26,476 nucleotides of DNA from Purshia tridentata (GCA_003254885.1 QANT01008070.1:1-26476); one strand, 5' to 3'; numbered from the stretch's first letter, positions 10,331 through 21,085 are shown. Made by a program: numbers and translations. Notes: generated from the letters alone by a model not told the origin.

Positions 10331-10352
10331 NNNNNTTTTTTTTTTTTTTTTT
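10281..10352. repeat. Poly-T tract interrupted by a 5-base N gap
   Basis: Fifty T, then N at 10331-10335, then seventeen T. The same word GTGTTGAG lies just outside both sides (about 10264 and 10353). That could be a chance repeat, a target duplication, or the sign of an imperfect join by the assembler. The true length of the tract is unknown. Confidence 0.9.
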
Positions 10353-10369
10353 GTGTTGAGCTTACCACA

Positions 10370-11124
10370 CAAGTTCAAAGAGAATACAACTAAAATTTTC
10401 CAATGTGAATTAGGTGCACATATGATATGTTACCTTATTATATAGTCATCTGTATGCTAATTGGACAAGAGGCACATGTCAACTAGGCATGAAAGTGATT
10501 TACAGAATGTCAACACCATGAGCATATTAGAAAAAAGATGCAGTCGGATACAGTATTTTACCCAAATTACACTTCGAAAGATAAAAACAGAGCTCGAAGA
10601 CATATCAGTTTGCAGAGCTAACTCAGATAGTTCAATTCCAGTAGATGCCCAGAACACATCTTTCATGTGACATGCATGAAACCAAACAAAGATGCCAAAC
10701 CCTTTCATAAGAAGCTAAACAACTAAAAACATACAAAGATGCCAAATCATTTCATAAGAGAAAAATTGTATGATGCATAAGTGGCATAAGAAGGAAAATG
10801 TATGATGCACCTCACTGGCATAACCAAAATACAACTTACAAAACTGGAAACGGAAACACTGCAAAAGAATATAGCTTATAGATTTCACCTACATGAGATC
10901 CAAATCAGCTAGCCATGTTAACAAGGACACACTGAGGCAATAAGAAGAATCTGCTAGTTCTCTTATTCTCTTATGTACCTGAGAAAACATCTAAATCCAC
11001 TCCTGTGCTGTGCATTTAAGTTCATGCAGCATGGTAAGAAGAATCTGAGCAAAACAATCTAAATCCTCTCCTGTGCTGCGCATTTAGGTTCATGCAGAAT
11101 GCTTTATTAGTACATGATTCTGTG

Positions 11125-11125
<1 letters not shown>
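10370..11125. other. Intergenic DNA between convergent genes, with short direct duplications
   Basis: The TLP gene and the minus-strand DUF639 gene point towards each other here. Three local duplications are visible. ACAAAGATGCCAAA occurs at 10686 and 10733. GTATGATGCA occurs at 10768 and 10800. A unit beginning TAAGAAGAATCTG occurs at 10941 and 11035, and shares CTCCTGTGCTG-GCATTTA-GTTCATGCAG. On the minus strand, 11103-11108 reads AATAAA, a candidate polyadenylation signal for the DUF639 gene. No gene is supported. Confidence 0.5.

Positions 11126-11168
<43 letters not shown>
11126..11168. repeat. (CT)n microsatellite
   Basis: About twenty-one perfect CT units. It lies about 220 bp beyond the stop codon of the minus-strand DUF639 gene, so it may be in that gene's 3' untranslated region. 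Confidence 0.9.
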
Positions 11169-11170
<2 letters not shown>

Positions 11171-11391
11171 GTTTCTCTTGTAGAATAAGTAACAGATTTT
11201 AGAACTGATCCATTCAGAGTCATTATGTAATCAACTCAAACAATGCAATTGAGTGAAGAAGAAATAAATTGACATTAAATGTGTTCCAATTTCTGTACAA
11301 ATAATGGAATGAGGAAAATTTCGTCATATTTCTTATCCATAACTGACGTAGTATTAAATTCAAATTTGAACCTACCATGTATAATAAGGAT

Positions 11392-14300
11392 CTATGCAGA
11401 ATTGTTGCTGCTAGGACTCTTTTCTGATTCTTCTGGGTCCTTGTTTTCCTTTCTATCAGGTTCTGGTATGGACTCATCACTTCCAAAAGGTAATACAACA
11501 ACAGGGGCTGCAGGAACTGTCTCCCAACGCTCCTTCAAGAAATTTATGAACCTCTTAACCATTTCCCTCCTGAACTCAAGCTCGCGTGTGAACAGATCGA
11601 AGGTAAGAAAGGCAAGAACATATTTGAACGGGAAAATGAGGAGAACGGTCGCAGAAGATAACAATGCCAGTGCAACCTCAGTGGTTATCTGATAAAAGTT
11701 TAAATCAACACGATTCATTACTGATCAACCAGAGTTAAAACTGAACACAAAAAAAATTTTACTCATAAAAGAGACAAAATGAAAGCAATTTCACATGATA
11801 ACTTCACCATACCAAACCCATCCATGCCCACTAACACGATCTAAATTTTTATATTAACCATTTTTTCTTTACAATGTCTAATGAGTCAGAAAGGTAGCTT
11901 AGAGTATCTGTCAAATCAAACATATCTTATAATGTTACCAGGCCATTCTTCATAAAGTACCAAGACAATGGTACAACTTACTATCCATACACAAAACTAT
12001 TACATCCCCTTTCCTGCCCATAATATAATTTAATGTTTCTTCCTAAATGGCATTTTTGCATTGGGCAGAGTTCTTGAGCTTCTGTTACTATTATTTGTCT
12101 GGGAAAATGATTCATATAGAGGCATCCATAGCATCATGTTGCAAAGGTAATAGAAGTTTCTTTCTTGGTTGGACAAGATATATCAAGGCTTGAAACAATG
12201 CCAACTAGCCACCAGCCCATTAATTGGTGATATACACATAATTAAAAAGATGACTAGAAAAATGGACCCGAAGCATAGCATAGGTCCACTCACATAATGC
12301 AAGGAGGTGTAGAACTAAGAAGAAATTTTAAGAAAGAAAAGAGGGAAATAAAGAGTTTGTCGAAACATTATGTTCATCTATTTATTTATTTGGTCAAAAC
12401 TAGATATCTTAATGCTTTTCAATTTGTCTAAATTTTCACAGAAATGATCTCTAAATAAAGACCTAAAAGATAGATGGCTCAGATCTTCAAAATACAATTG
12501 AGGGTGGATCCTACAAGAGATCCCTAAATAGAAAAGGCCTAAATATATTGAGGATTCCTCAATAGCAAGGGCTGATCCTTCAATAGAAAGGTATGTACAT
12601 ATGTATAGAGATTTTCTCAAGTGAAGATGATTGTATTTTTTAAAGTTTGCGGACGCGGACAGAGGGTGGACAATAGGCGGACAATGTGTCGATACAAAAT
12701 TGCAAACTTGCTGCAAAAAATCATAACTTGTTGCAAACACATCATCTATATTCACACATTGTCCGCCTATTGTCCACCCTCTGTCCGCATCCGCAAACTT
12801 AAAAAGTACAGTCATCCTCTCTAGAGAAGGACTGTATATGTATATATGTTTGTATATATTTATGTACAGTCTTTCTCTAGGGTGGACACTCGCAATTTTT
12901 TTTGTTGCGGATTTGCACTACCAACCGGTGGTGTGAGAGGGGGCTCCTTTTGTCCGCAAATCTGCACCTAAGAAAAACCATATATATATAATTTTTCTCT
13001 TAACCAGATGCTAATACTGGGACACTGTTTGGATGAAGCTGTCAATCAATGAGCCAGTGTAAATTCAATATATTCTTTTAAGAATCTATTGGCACCTAAT
13101 TCATCACTTATATGTTAGGTAAAATTTAAGTTTTCAACCGTGATTCTACTACACCCTAGAGTAAGCAACCATGTCAAGAATGGAATCAAAATTTGGAAAA
13201 AGATTCATACAAATTGGCTGCCGATTGAAGCAAGAAGTTTCTGGTGGTTGAAAGACTGCACATCGGTCGATTTGAGTCCTTTGCTGATAGATCAGCAGTG
13301 GATCCCAACATTAATGTATATATAAATAACTTTTCTCTAAGACGAATGCGCTTGTATTTTATTTTTTTGTAGATAACCATGGCCAAGCACCCAATAGTTT
13401 TTTTTTTAATCATGGCCAAGCGCTGCAAGAAGCGCTCACCGCTGCTTCCACCGCCCCTTTTTTAGGGCATAGCCTCCTAGGATGTAGAATGAGGCTTGTG
13501 GTGACTGTATATTAGGTTTTAACTATGGGATTCCAAAAATCAGAGTTAGAACCTAACATAAAGCTGACAAACAGTGCTGAGCGCTCAAAAAACAATACGA
13601 AGTGGGCCCCATAAGAGATCCCTTGCTTACCTGGGATCCCTCAATAGAAGGGGCATGTGTATATATATGTATAGATATAAGACTTAATATCTATTTTTCC
13701 ACCCAAAAAGTTTAATCTGAGTCTCACATTACCACCTGAAATTTATTTTGTCCCACTTTACCACCCATCCATAAGTAGCTTTTGTCTCCCAATTCACCTT
13801 TTTCGTCCATTCCGTCAGCCAATCTGTCAAAATTGGTGACGTGGCAAGAGCATTTTTGTCTTTTCATTCAATTTTGTCCATTTGCGAAAATTTTGATATT
13901 TTAAAAATTTTTTTAATTCAATTAAAAAAATTAAAAGGAAAAATAAAAATAAAAAACCCCAAAAGCTGCCCCTTGATCCTCCTCCTCCCCACCCCTCCCC
14001 TGCCCTCCACTCCCCCACGTGAGCCTCCCCAACCCCACCACCCTTCCCTCCCAACTTCAATAACTCCAATTTGCCCATACCCGATTTAAACTAAAAACAC
14101 CCATAACCCACTGCTTGGACAATCCCGCCTATGAGAACCACTTTCTTCCTTCTCCCGTCTGGTACCACTTTCTCAAAGGCACCAACCCCTGCTACCTCTT
14201 CTAATTTGAGCTATCATATTTCCCACTGATCCTCTAAAGAAAAATTAAAAGATTAAAAGATTCAGAAAAAAAAAAAAAAGGAAGAAGAAGAAACCAAGGT

Positions 14301-17300
14301 GCCCCATTTCTGCATATTGAGTAACCATTGCAGAGAAACAATGGAAAGCTTCCCAAATGTTGAAGGTTTTGTTATGGAAGGGCTGAACATAAAAGATAGA
14401 ACACAAATCACAACATTACTTATTTCAAACAATAAAACCCCAAAACCCGGCATCAAAACTCAAATTTGACAGAAGGTCGATGGAAGGACAACGATGGGTG
14501 AAAAAAAGCCAAAATGAACACTAAAATTACAGAGGGGCGATTCGTTTATGAAAACTCAAACTTGCTTCCTGCACTCTTCTCCGATTTGGGTGCAATTTGA
14601 TGTGCACCTCATGGATCGGGTGCGGGGTTGCTCGGGTGGGGCAGCAGAGTGGTGGGGAGGAGGGAATAAGGAGAGGATGCTGTTGGGATTTGTTTTTTTT
14701 TTTAATTGAATTTAAAGGTTTTAAACTATTTAAAAAGTTTATTAATTTTTTGTACAAGTGTCATCTTACATAGGTGAAAAAAGGCCTACAATGGCCATGT
14801 AGATGCCATGTCAACAATTTTAACAGACTGGCTAACAGAATTGACGAAAAAGATAAAATGGGACACGGAAACCGCTTATGAGTGGTAAAGTGGGATAATA
14901 TGAATTCCAGGTGGTAATGTGAGATTCAAATTAAACTATAGGTGGCAAAACATATTAAGCTTAAATGTGTATATAGATCTGCACATATATTCTAGGAAGA
15001 CCACGGAAGACGATATATTTTGTTGAAAGGGATCTAAACGCCATAATGCACTAGAGATTTGCATCAAAATACTACTGATTTGCATTAATTGCAAAACTTC
15101 AAATGATGAATACATACCTGAGGTTGACCAGAAAGGATAATTGTATGTATTTTCAGAAGCATGACATTCAGATTCTGTAAATAGTTTTCCACATCACGCA
15201 TGGCATCTTTTACGGCTATAATTTTTTGAATTGTATTAGAAGGAGGTTGATCACGGATAGTAACTTTTCCAAATGATCGTCCAAGGCGGCCTTGCTCCTT
15301 TAGCCTCTTCAATGTCAGCATGACAGCTGCCAAAATCATCAATGCTGTTGGGAAGACATATGACAGCAAATTCCTGGAAAAGTATCTCAACAGATTAGTT
15401 CAACATACAATCATAGTGTGCAAAATTTAGTGGCACCAATTAGAAGGCATATGAAAAAATCAGTTGAGTTGAGTACTCAAATAGTAGGTTAGAGGTAAGG
15501 AAGAAAGATAATAGATTTTAGAAAATAGATTTTATATTCTCAAAATGCCTCCTTGAGCATGGCCGCAAAACACATGGATCAATTATTTTAGGTGATGTGG
15601 AGCACATTTAGCTAACTGAGCCTGACACATTAATGAATTGTCCACTCTAATCTCATGTTGAGTTGAGTACTCAAACAGTAGGTTAGAGTAAAGGAAGAAA
15701 GATAAGTGACAAAAGCTCTTGGACAAAAAACATTACCCCATATATTTTACAAGAAAACTCTTAGAAATAAACTTCACAAAAGATACTATCTAAATTAAAT
15801 GAGATCGAACTTCTAGAGCCAATGTAGGTATTTTTATGTCAATTTACAGAATCATGTACACTTCAAAATTAATATACAATCTAATTGCCACAAAAAAAAA
15901 ATAATGCAGAATTGCGTAAAGAAAAAGCAAAGTGGTGCCAACACAATTGTCTTTGAATTCTCTATGAAGAGGAATATATGAAAAAATTGGTAGTGGTCAC
16001 ACCAGTGGCATCTAGAAACAGGTTTGTTTCTCAAGCATATTTGCAAATAAGAAATTCTATCAGTTCCAACATTTATAAGAAGGGAGATTTGAACTTGGAA
16101 TCTCCTCTTTAGAATAGAGGTGTGGCTACCAATTGGGCCTTAGACACAAATTTAGAAACAGACAATTAAAAAATCAAACCTAAATTAAAACAAAATGAGA
16201 AGTTATCAATACAAAAAATTACAAGATACAAGGAAACTATTAAGGAACACGTTGCAAAACCATAGTCAAATGTACCTACCTGAAAATAATTGTATAGACA
16301 AATGCAAGAAAAGACACAGTCAAGTGTGGCTCCTCCCAGCGCCTAAGTTTTTCAAAATTCTTGGCAGTTATGGTAAGAGGAAGCAGAAGTTCCTGCAGAA
16401 AGGAAAATGCCAACACCATCATTGTCTATTTTATTGTTACATTATGTTTCAAACATAAGAAGTAAACAACAAAAATAATTGTCTACTGAAAGTCTGACAC
16501 ATATGCCATAAAAAATAAAAAATAAAAAATAAAAACTACATGCTGCAACTTCACACTACCAATTATCGTTTCCTGTCATTAATCAAACCGTGTTAATCAC
16601 TTGCAATGCAACAGATCATTGTTAAATAGAGAGTATGCCCTCAAAACAACTAGTTAAATGAAATTACTTTATGGTTCATACTGTGGACATATAATATTGA
16701 TGAGATTAATGGAAAGCATGGGAACCATGTTAACCTTTAAGTAACAAAAGTGGTTTATTTATTACATACATGAGGGACACGTGAATCACAAATGCTTGTT
16801 ACTTCAAATAAAACACAATCAGAATATTAATCAAAACACTGCCTCCATTATGTGGCTCTGATAATTGATAAGGACATTAGGCTCTTAATCCTATGAGTAG
16901 TGAACAAGATAGTAAGGAGTCTTGGATGTGGAGAACAAGGAAACCTTAGAGAACAACACGATTGTTCGTGTGAAGTTCTTGGCAGTGGAAGACCACATGT
17001 ACAGTTATGGTTTAAGTTAAACCCTAACCCATATATATGTGCTTGTGATCTAGATATAAGATCCATAAAAAAATTTCAAAATAAACTTCCAAGCTCCACT
17101 CGCAATAGAATTTGAATATTGTTCACATAAATAATTTATTTAGTAATAATCATTAACATTAAAAAATGTTCTTGAAAATTTTAACTACTTTTAATTAGAT
17201 AAATAATAAAATTTTAGCCAACTAGATGAGCGAAATACTCATTTTTTTTTATTTTTTATTTTTCAACATTCTGGTTGACTTCGACAATAACATTTTAAAA

Positions 17301-17426
17301 TATTTCCAAAATCAGGTTTGCAATGGGATCCAGGGTGGAAGAGTGCGTCTATGGAAGGACTCTGAAAAAAGATACCAAGCACAATCATTGAGTGGCAGTG
17401 GCAGTGGCAGAGCAACAAGTTAAAGC

Positions 17427-17457
<31 letters not shown>

Positions 17458-20400
17458 GCAAGTTGAAAAGTTGGTAAATTCGAGAAAAAGCTGAATTCTA
17501 AATGGTCTTAATACTTCTCTGATAATCACAAGCTTAGCATATTATACTATGAGACCCTACATTTATATCAACTACAGCCTAACATAATGTTACTGAAATT
17601 TAAAAGTAGAAGTCAAGCCACAACCAAATAGTGAATGCTATTTTTAATCCAAACAAAGGAAAGAAAAATGAAATCCATGTTTGCACAGGATTACTCTCAG
17701 ATATCTCCATCTTCACAAAATTTTAAAGCAACATTAGAGTACAAAAAACAAGGAAAGCAGAAACGATATCCACCTACACCTAGAAAACAACAAGACACCC
17801 CAAAAGCCCTTGCTCAAAAGAACAAAGCAAAACACAGATTGTAACTCTAACAGAAACTACATCTCCTGAGGAAACCGAAACAACCCTATCTGACTGCAGC
17901 TCTTGAATCCAACAAAATGACCAATACCGTAAACGCTCTAAAAATTAAAGACCAAAAGAATGCCCAAAACCTAACATTATCCCAAGAGGATTCTAACCCT
18001 TAAAGTCTTCAAAGATTCTTGTATTTCTCTCCAACCAAATCACCCACAACACAGCCAAAACTCCACAAGACAACAGAGAGAAATAATAATAATTAATCCA
18101 TACAAAGACTCAAAAGAGCCAATTCAAGTGGAATACAAAATAATTAGAACTGTGAGGTTTCACATCAACTACGGCTCAATTGTGGTCAATGTGGATGGTG
18201 AGAACCCTACTCTAAAAAGATAAATCAGTTTACAATGGGTGAGAAAAATGATTAAAAAAAAATACAAAAATATTTGAAAATATTTCCAAACACAACATCC
18301 TCGCAAATTACATAAAAATTACGAGCTTCCGATTAGAGTGAAACATTGGCCCAAAAACAAAGGGAAAATTACATTTTTGATCTTTGTGCTTTGACCCAAA
18401 ATAAATTTTGGTCCCTGTGGTTTAAAATTGATAATCAATTTGGTCCATGTGTTTCATGTTGCTTAAAATCTTAGGAAAATTATAGAATTTCGTGAGTTAA
18501 TTCAAAAAATCCATATTTTTCAATTTGGAAATAATGATCTGCTTCTTCTTTGGGAAAATTTCAATGGGGATTGAAAGACCATCTTATGGGCTTCCAAAAC
18601 TAATTTTAATTTTGCAATTTCGTGTTTATTTGATACAGAAATTAAGGCTCACAAAATTTTGAGGTTTTAGGTTCCAAGTTTGAGATTTCTATGATTTCTT
18701 GATTGAAAATCAAATTCAAGTCTTTTTAAATGATTTCGGTCATCCTTGAGTGAAACCTACTAGTTTGAACAAATTTTTAATTGTAATTTGATGCGAATTT
18801 GAGAAAAAAATAAAAATTGTCCTAAGATTGTTCACGGTTTAACCCATGGGCACCAAAATTGATTTCGTTTTGGCCACAGACCAAAAATGTAGTTTACCAA
18901 ATACAAAAGAATAGGATGAAACATAGGAACCCCAGCAGAGTTTAGAATAATAGGAGTCTGCTCATATAATTATAAAACAAAAATTTTTCGAAAAACTATG
19001 TCCAAGCCAAACGATGTTGTTCATTGTGCAGTGAAGAAAGTAAGGCAAAGTAAAGGGTGTAGTCAGAGAAACAGAATTTATTACCAACCTTGAATAGATC
19101 AATGTTACTGGGTATTCCCTTAAGGGTTGCAGCATCAATTGTAGCTTGAGTTGTTTCAGCTGCCTGCCATTTTTGTTTGCATGTTTGTGTTGCTCTTTCT
19201 ACAAGAGCCACATCAGCAACAACATGATTTTTACTTAATACTAGCCCCTGCCTTATTGAAGTATTCTTCCAAAAGCTTACAGAGGCACTTGAAGCCCAAG
19301 ATGGAGATCTCTTCCACTTTTGCAAGTAAACGCTGCCATCTATGTCAAACACATGACTACTGCTCTCTGTAATTCCATTAGACGGCCTTGCTCCCTGAGC
19401 CGGTGGGTTGTCTGCCTCAATAAACTTTGATATTAGTGGTCCACCCCAATATTTTACTGCTAGAGTCTGAGATACAATATCACCATAGGGTGCATATTGC
19501 AAATATGTAAACTGAACAAGTTTGGTGGGATCATCTAGTAACTTCCTCATAAATTGAAGAGCCTGTAGTCTAGCTATACTATTAATGGCGCTGGTCATAG
19601 CTCTTTCCTTCCCTTTGTGAGCACCATAAACATGAAATATCGATTCATCAACTTCCTCTGGTCCATACTCACGGATGAACTTGTGTAAAGCAATAATTTC
19701 ACTAATAAACGCATGCCAGACATCTCGCCTCATTTCTCCACCCAAGTCAACAAATTCCAGCACCCATGTTTGTGATCTGATCAAAATATTTAGCAAATAG
19801 ATGATATAGCTCTTTAAGAATATAAAGAATGAAGAAAAAGAATATGAACTTTAAAATACCATAACATTCATTTTTCATAACCATTCTCTATAAAACTTGT
19901 ATTTGTGGAAAATATTCTTCAATACAAGAGGGGGAGAAGGAACACCGATTTTATTATTACGCAAAAGAGAGATTACATAGTAGTGGACAAGAAGTCCGCT
20001 TTCAAAGACACATCAAGAAAGCTTAAAAAGATCAGACAACAACCATAGAACATAGTCTGAAGAAGCTTACTTACTCGGGACCATATGATATAGAGATTGC
20101 AGAGTCAAAGAGAACAGAACCCATAGGTCCAACTTTTGCTTTCTCAACCCGCAACCCTTGTTTTGTAAGATCCAATCTTATAGAATCCTTCTGCCCAAAC
20201 AAGCCAACTGCCTGCAACAGAAAGTAAAAAATACTAACGATTTTAGATGATAAAAGCTCCAGCTCCAACTGAACAGATAGAAAAAACAACAATTTTATTA
20301 ATGAAGAAAAAACAAAAACAAGATGGACAAAAATTCCACCAGGAAAACGGCATCTGGAAAACAAAAAAGCCCCACTAAACCTAACAACACCAAATCAGCC

Positions 20401-20661
20401 AACACTTTGTCCAGTATAGCAAACCAATTAAATAATGTCATGTCAACTGTCAATTGTCAATGCAAGAATACGGAACTCCTAAAAAGATTAAATACCTCAA
20501 AATAAATTGCTTTATCAGTTAAAGTAACTTTTCCTGGCCATGCCATATTGTTCTGCCATTTTAGGACAGGCCGCTTCCTGCTGGAACCAATGCATAAGAT
20601 TCTCTCCTCAGAAAGGTTGGGACTTTCTCGAATCTGGTATGATTTTCTTCCTTCATGAACC
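11392..20661 (-). CDS. DUF639-family protein, 3' six exons (N-terminal part missing)
   Basis: Exons in transcript order: 20496-20661, 20075-20211, 19089-19776, 16280-16392, 15118-15373, 11392-11688. All junctions are GT-AG, and codons stay in phase across all five introns (284, 298, 2696, 906 and 3429 bp). Together they give 551 residues to the stop. The sequence matches plant DUF639 proteins, as recalled for Arabidopsis At1g71240. Landmarks are EERILCIGSSRKRPVLKW, WPGKVTLTDKAIYFE, WVLEFVDLGGEMRRDVWHAF and ATLKGIPSNIDLFK. The hydrophobic stretches HLTVSFLAFVYTIIF and SYVFPTALMILAAVMLTL, and a pair in the last exon, look membrane-spanning. The tail is acidic and serine-rich. The function of DUF639 is unknown. 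The family is roughly 700-800 residues long, so a few hundred N-terminal residues are missing. The first visible exon has a proper acceptor site, so upstream exons must exist or once existed, yet none is recognisable in 20662-26476. Confidence 0.88.
12513..12620. repeat. Dispersed repeat segment related to 13612-13680
   Basis: Both segments share, in order, AAGAGATCCCT, a CCTCAATAG block, a run AATAGAAAGG or AATAGAAGGG, and a tail of the form GTA-ATATGTATAGA. They flank the hairpin element and its right-hand neighbour inside the last intron of the DUF639 gene. They may be the two ends of a larger composite element of about 1.1 kb. Confidence 0.5.
12613..12830. mobile_element. Foldback (hairpin) element in a DUF639 intron
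   Basis: The arm at about 12641-12690, containing GCGGACAGAGGGTGGACAAT, has its reverse complement at 12754-12801. Only one mismatch occurs over roughly 48 bp (GACGCGG against GATGCGG). More diverged arms continue outward, from TTCTCAAGTGAAGATGA on the left to TCATCCTCTCTAGAGAA on the right. The loop is about 60 bp. The arms are GC-rich compared with the intron. A transcript could form a long hairpin. No coding capacity and no clear target duplication, so the transposon class is open. Confidence 0.75.
12822..12884. repeat. Secondary inverted repeat next to the foldback element
   Basis: AGAGAAGGACTGTATAT at about 12822 is mirrored by ATGTACAGTCTTTCTCT ending near 12883. Farther right, GCGGATTTGCA (about 12906) and TCCGCAAATCTGC (about 12955) form another small mirrored pair. 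The wording echoes the main hairpin, so this looks like part of the same structure or a diverged second copy. Confidence 0.5.
13425..13677. repeat. GC-richer dispersed repeat within the intron
   Basis: Contains AAGCGCTGCAAGAAGCGCTC near its left end, and further right ACAGTGCTGAGCGCTCAA followed by AAGTGGGCCCC. The latter resembles 591-632 of this window. The right part matches 12513-12620. Probably a MITE or part of a composite element; the ends are not resolved. Confidence 0.4.
13678..14963. mobile_element. Long-TIR element, Mutator-like (MULE) type, in a DUF639 intron
   Basis: The first about 180 bp on the left (CTTAATAT, CTCACATTACCACCTG, TCCCACTTTACCAC, then TTTTTCGTC, AATCTGTCAAAATTG and GACGTGGCA) return in reverse complement at about 14785-14960. 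Looser mirroring runs inward to about 14010 and 14620, through TTCAATTAAAAAAA and a CT-rich block. Inverted repeats this long are typical of Mutator-like elements. Inside there is no transposase, only low-complexity proline-rich frames. A 9-bp target duplication could not be fixed: TGTATAGAT on the left only roughly matches TGTATATAGAT on the right. It lies in the last and largest intron of the DUF639 gene. Confidence 0.7.
15464..15700. repeat. Two direct copies of a 50-bp block in a DUF639 intron
   Basis: GTTGAGTTGAGTACTCAAAT at about 15464 recurs, with C for the final T, at about 15657. Both copies continue with AGTAGGTTAGAG and GGAAGAAAGATAA. The copies are about 195 bp apart. Noncoding; origin not clear. 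Confidence 0.65.
16080..16145 (-). mobile_element. tRNA-like sequence, probable SINE head
   Basis: Read on the minus strand, AAGGCCCAATTGGTAG resembles an A box, followed about 35 bp later by CCAAGTTCAAATCT, which resembles a degenerate B box (GGTTCAAATCC type). The spacing is right for a tRNA-derived promoter. The acceptor stem does not pair convincingly, and there is no anticodon arm I trust, so this is not called as a functional tRNA. It lies inside a DUF639 intron. Confidence 0.4.
16700..17640. other. Unassigned part of a large DUF639 intron
   Basis: Within the 2.7-kb intron. Contains a GGCAGT hexanucleotide repeat at about 17394-17409 and an A-rich run at about 17426-17442. There are no coding exons and no complete element. 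A GGCTCTGATA word at about 16854 hints at an old LTR element primer site on the minus strand, but too few bases match to call it. Confidence 0.4.
17640..18070 (-). pseudogene. Degenerate 3' end of a LINE-type (non-LTR) reverse transcriptase
   Basis: On the minus strand, 18065 down to about 18000 reads as LAVLWVIWLERNTRIFEDF and then a stop. This resembles the conserved W-IW-ERN-RIF motif at the end of plant LINE polyproteins, after the zinc-binding reverse-transcriptase domain. Downstream on the same strand the frame is broken repeatedly. The fragment lies in the intron between the third and fourth visible DUF639 exons, in the same orientation as the gene. A poly-A tail and target duplication could not be identified. 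Confidence 0.5.
18362..18899. mobile_element. Terminal-inverted-repeat element (about 540 bp) in a DUF639 intron
   Basis: The left end GGGAAAATTACATTTTTGAT corresponds to the reverse complement of the right end, GGTAAACTACATTTTTGGTC. Similarity then continues imperfectly for about 60 bp through AAATTTTGGTCCC-GTGG on one side and CAATTTTGGTGCCCATGG on the other. The interior is AT-rich and noncoding. TIRs of this length suggest a Mutator-like MITE, but the flanking A-rich sequence makes any target duplication unreadable. Confidence 0.6.
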
Positions 20662-20837
20662 CTACATAAAAATTATACAATGAGCTTCCTAGAGTGTATC
20701 AAAATGAATTACTCTATGAACTTAACAAGTGCACACATGAGTGAGACATCACAACACAACTCATAAAACTCAAAAAAAGAATATAATATAAAATATAAAG
20801 AGGTATGAACACACACAATAGGCCACAAAAAGACAAA

Positions 20838-21085
20838 GGGCCAGTTTGGCACTGCTTTTAGAATTGCCAAAAACACTTTAAGATTAATAAAAGCGTTTTT
20901 GGTAACGTTTGGCAGAAATAAATAAAAGTGCTTCTGGGTTAAAAATTTAAGTGGTTTTTTGAGAATAGGTGCTTCCTCATGAAGCACTTCAAAGTGCTTT
21001 TTCATGAAGTATTAAGAATTTTTATAAAAATTTGTATGTGCTTCTAAGCATAAGCGCTTCCTAAGAAGTCGTGCCAAACGGGCCC
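20838..21085. mobile_element. GGGCC-ended MITE (hAT- or PIF-like), about 248 bp
   Basis: The left end GGGCCAGTTTGGCACTGCTT is mirrored by the right end, whose reverse complement starts GGGCCCGTTTGGCACGACTT. The interior repeats GTGCTT and AAGCACTT words in both orientations, giving a fold-back structure. Ends reading GGGCCCGTTTGGCA are common among plant MITEs of the hAT and PIF/Harbinger groups. The flanks show no clear 8-bp or 3-bp duplication, so the superfamily is open. It lies just upstream of the first visible DUF639 exon. Confidence 0.75.

Noticed and set aside
10461..10708. Short frames on both strands after the poly-T gap
   Set aside because: No domain, overlapping on opposite strands, and in a region of short direct duplications.
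12378..12824. Frames of 67 and 145 residues across the hairpin element
   Set aside because: They read through an inverted repeat inside an intron; the arms make mirrored peptides.
13666..13674. TGTATAGAT as target duplication of the long-TIR element
   Set aside because: The right-hand counterpart reads TGTATATAGAT in AT-rich sequence, and the element ends would not be symmetrical.
13827..14089. Proline-rich frame and its antisense glycine-rich partner
   Set aside because: A low-complexity CT-rich part of the MULE-like element; no transposase motif.
16852..16864. GGCTCTGATA word as a minus-strand retrotransposon primer site
   Set aside because: Only about nine bases agree with the initiator-Met primer site, and no LTR could be delimited beside it.
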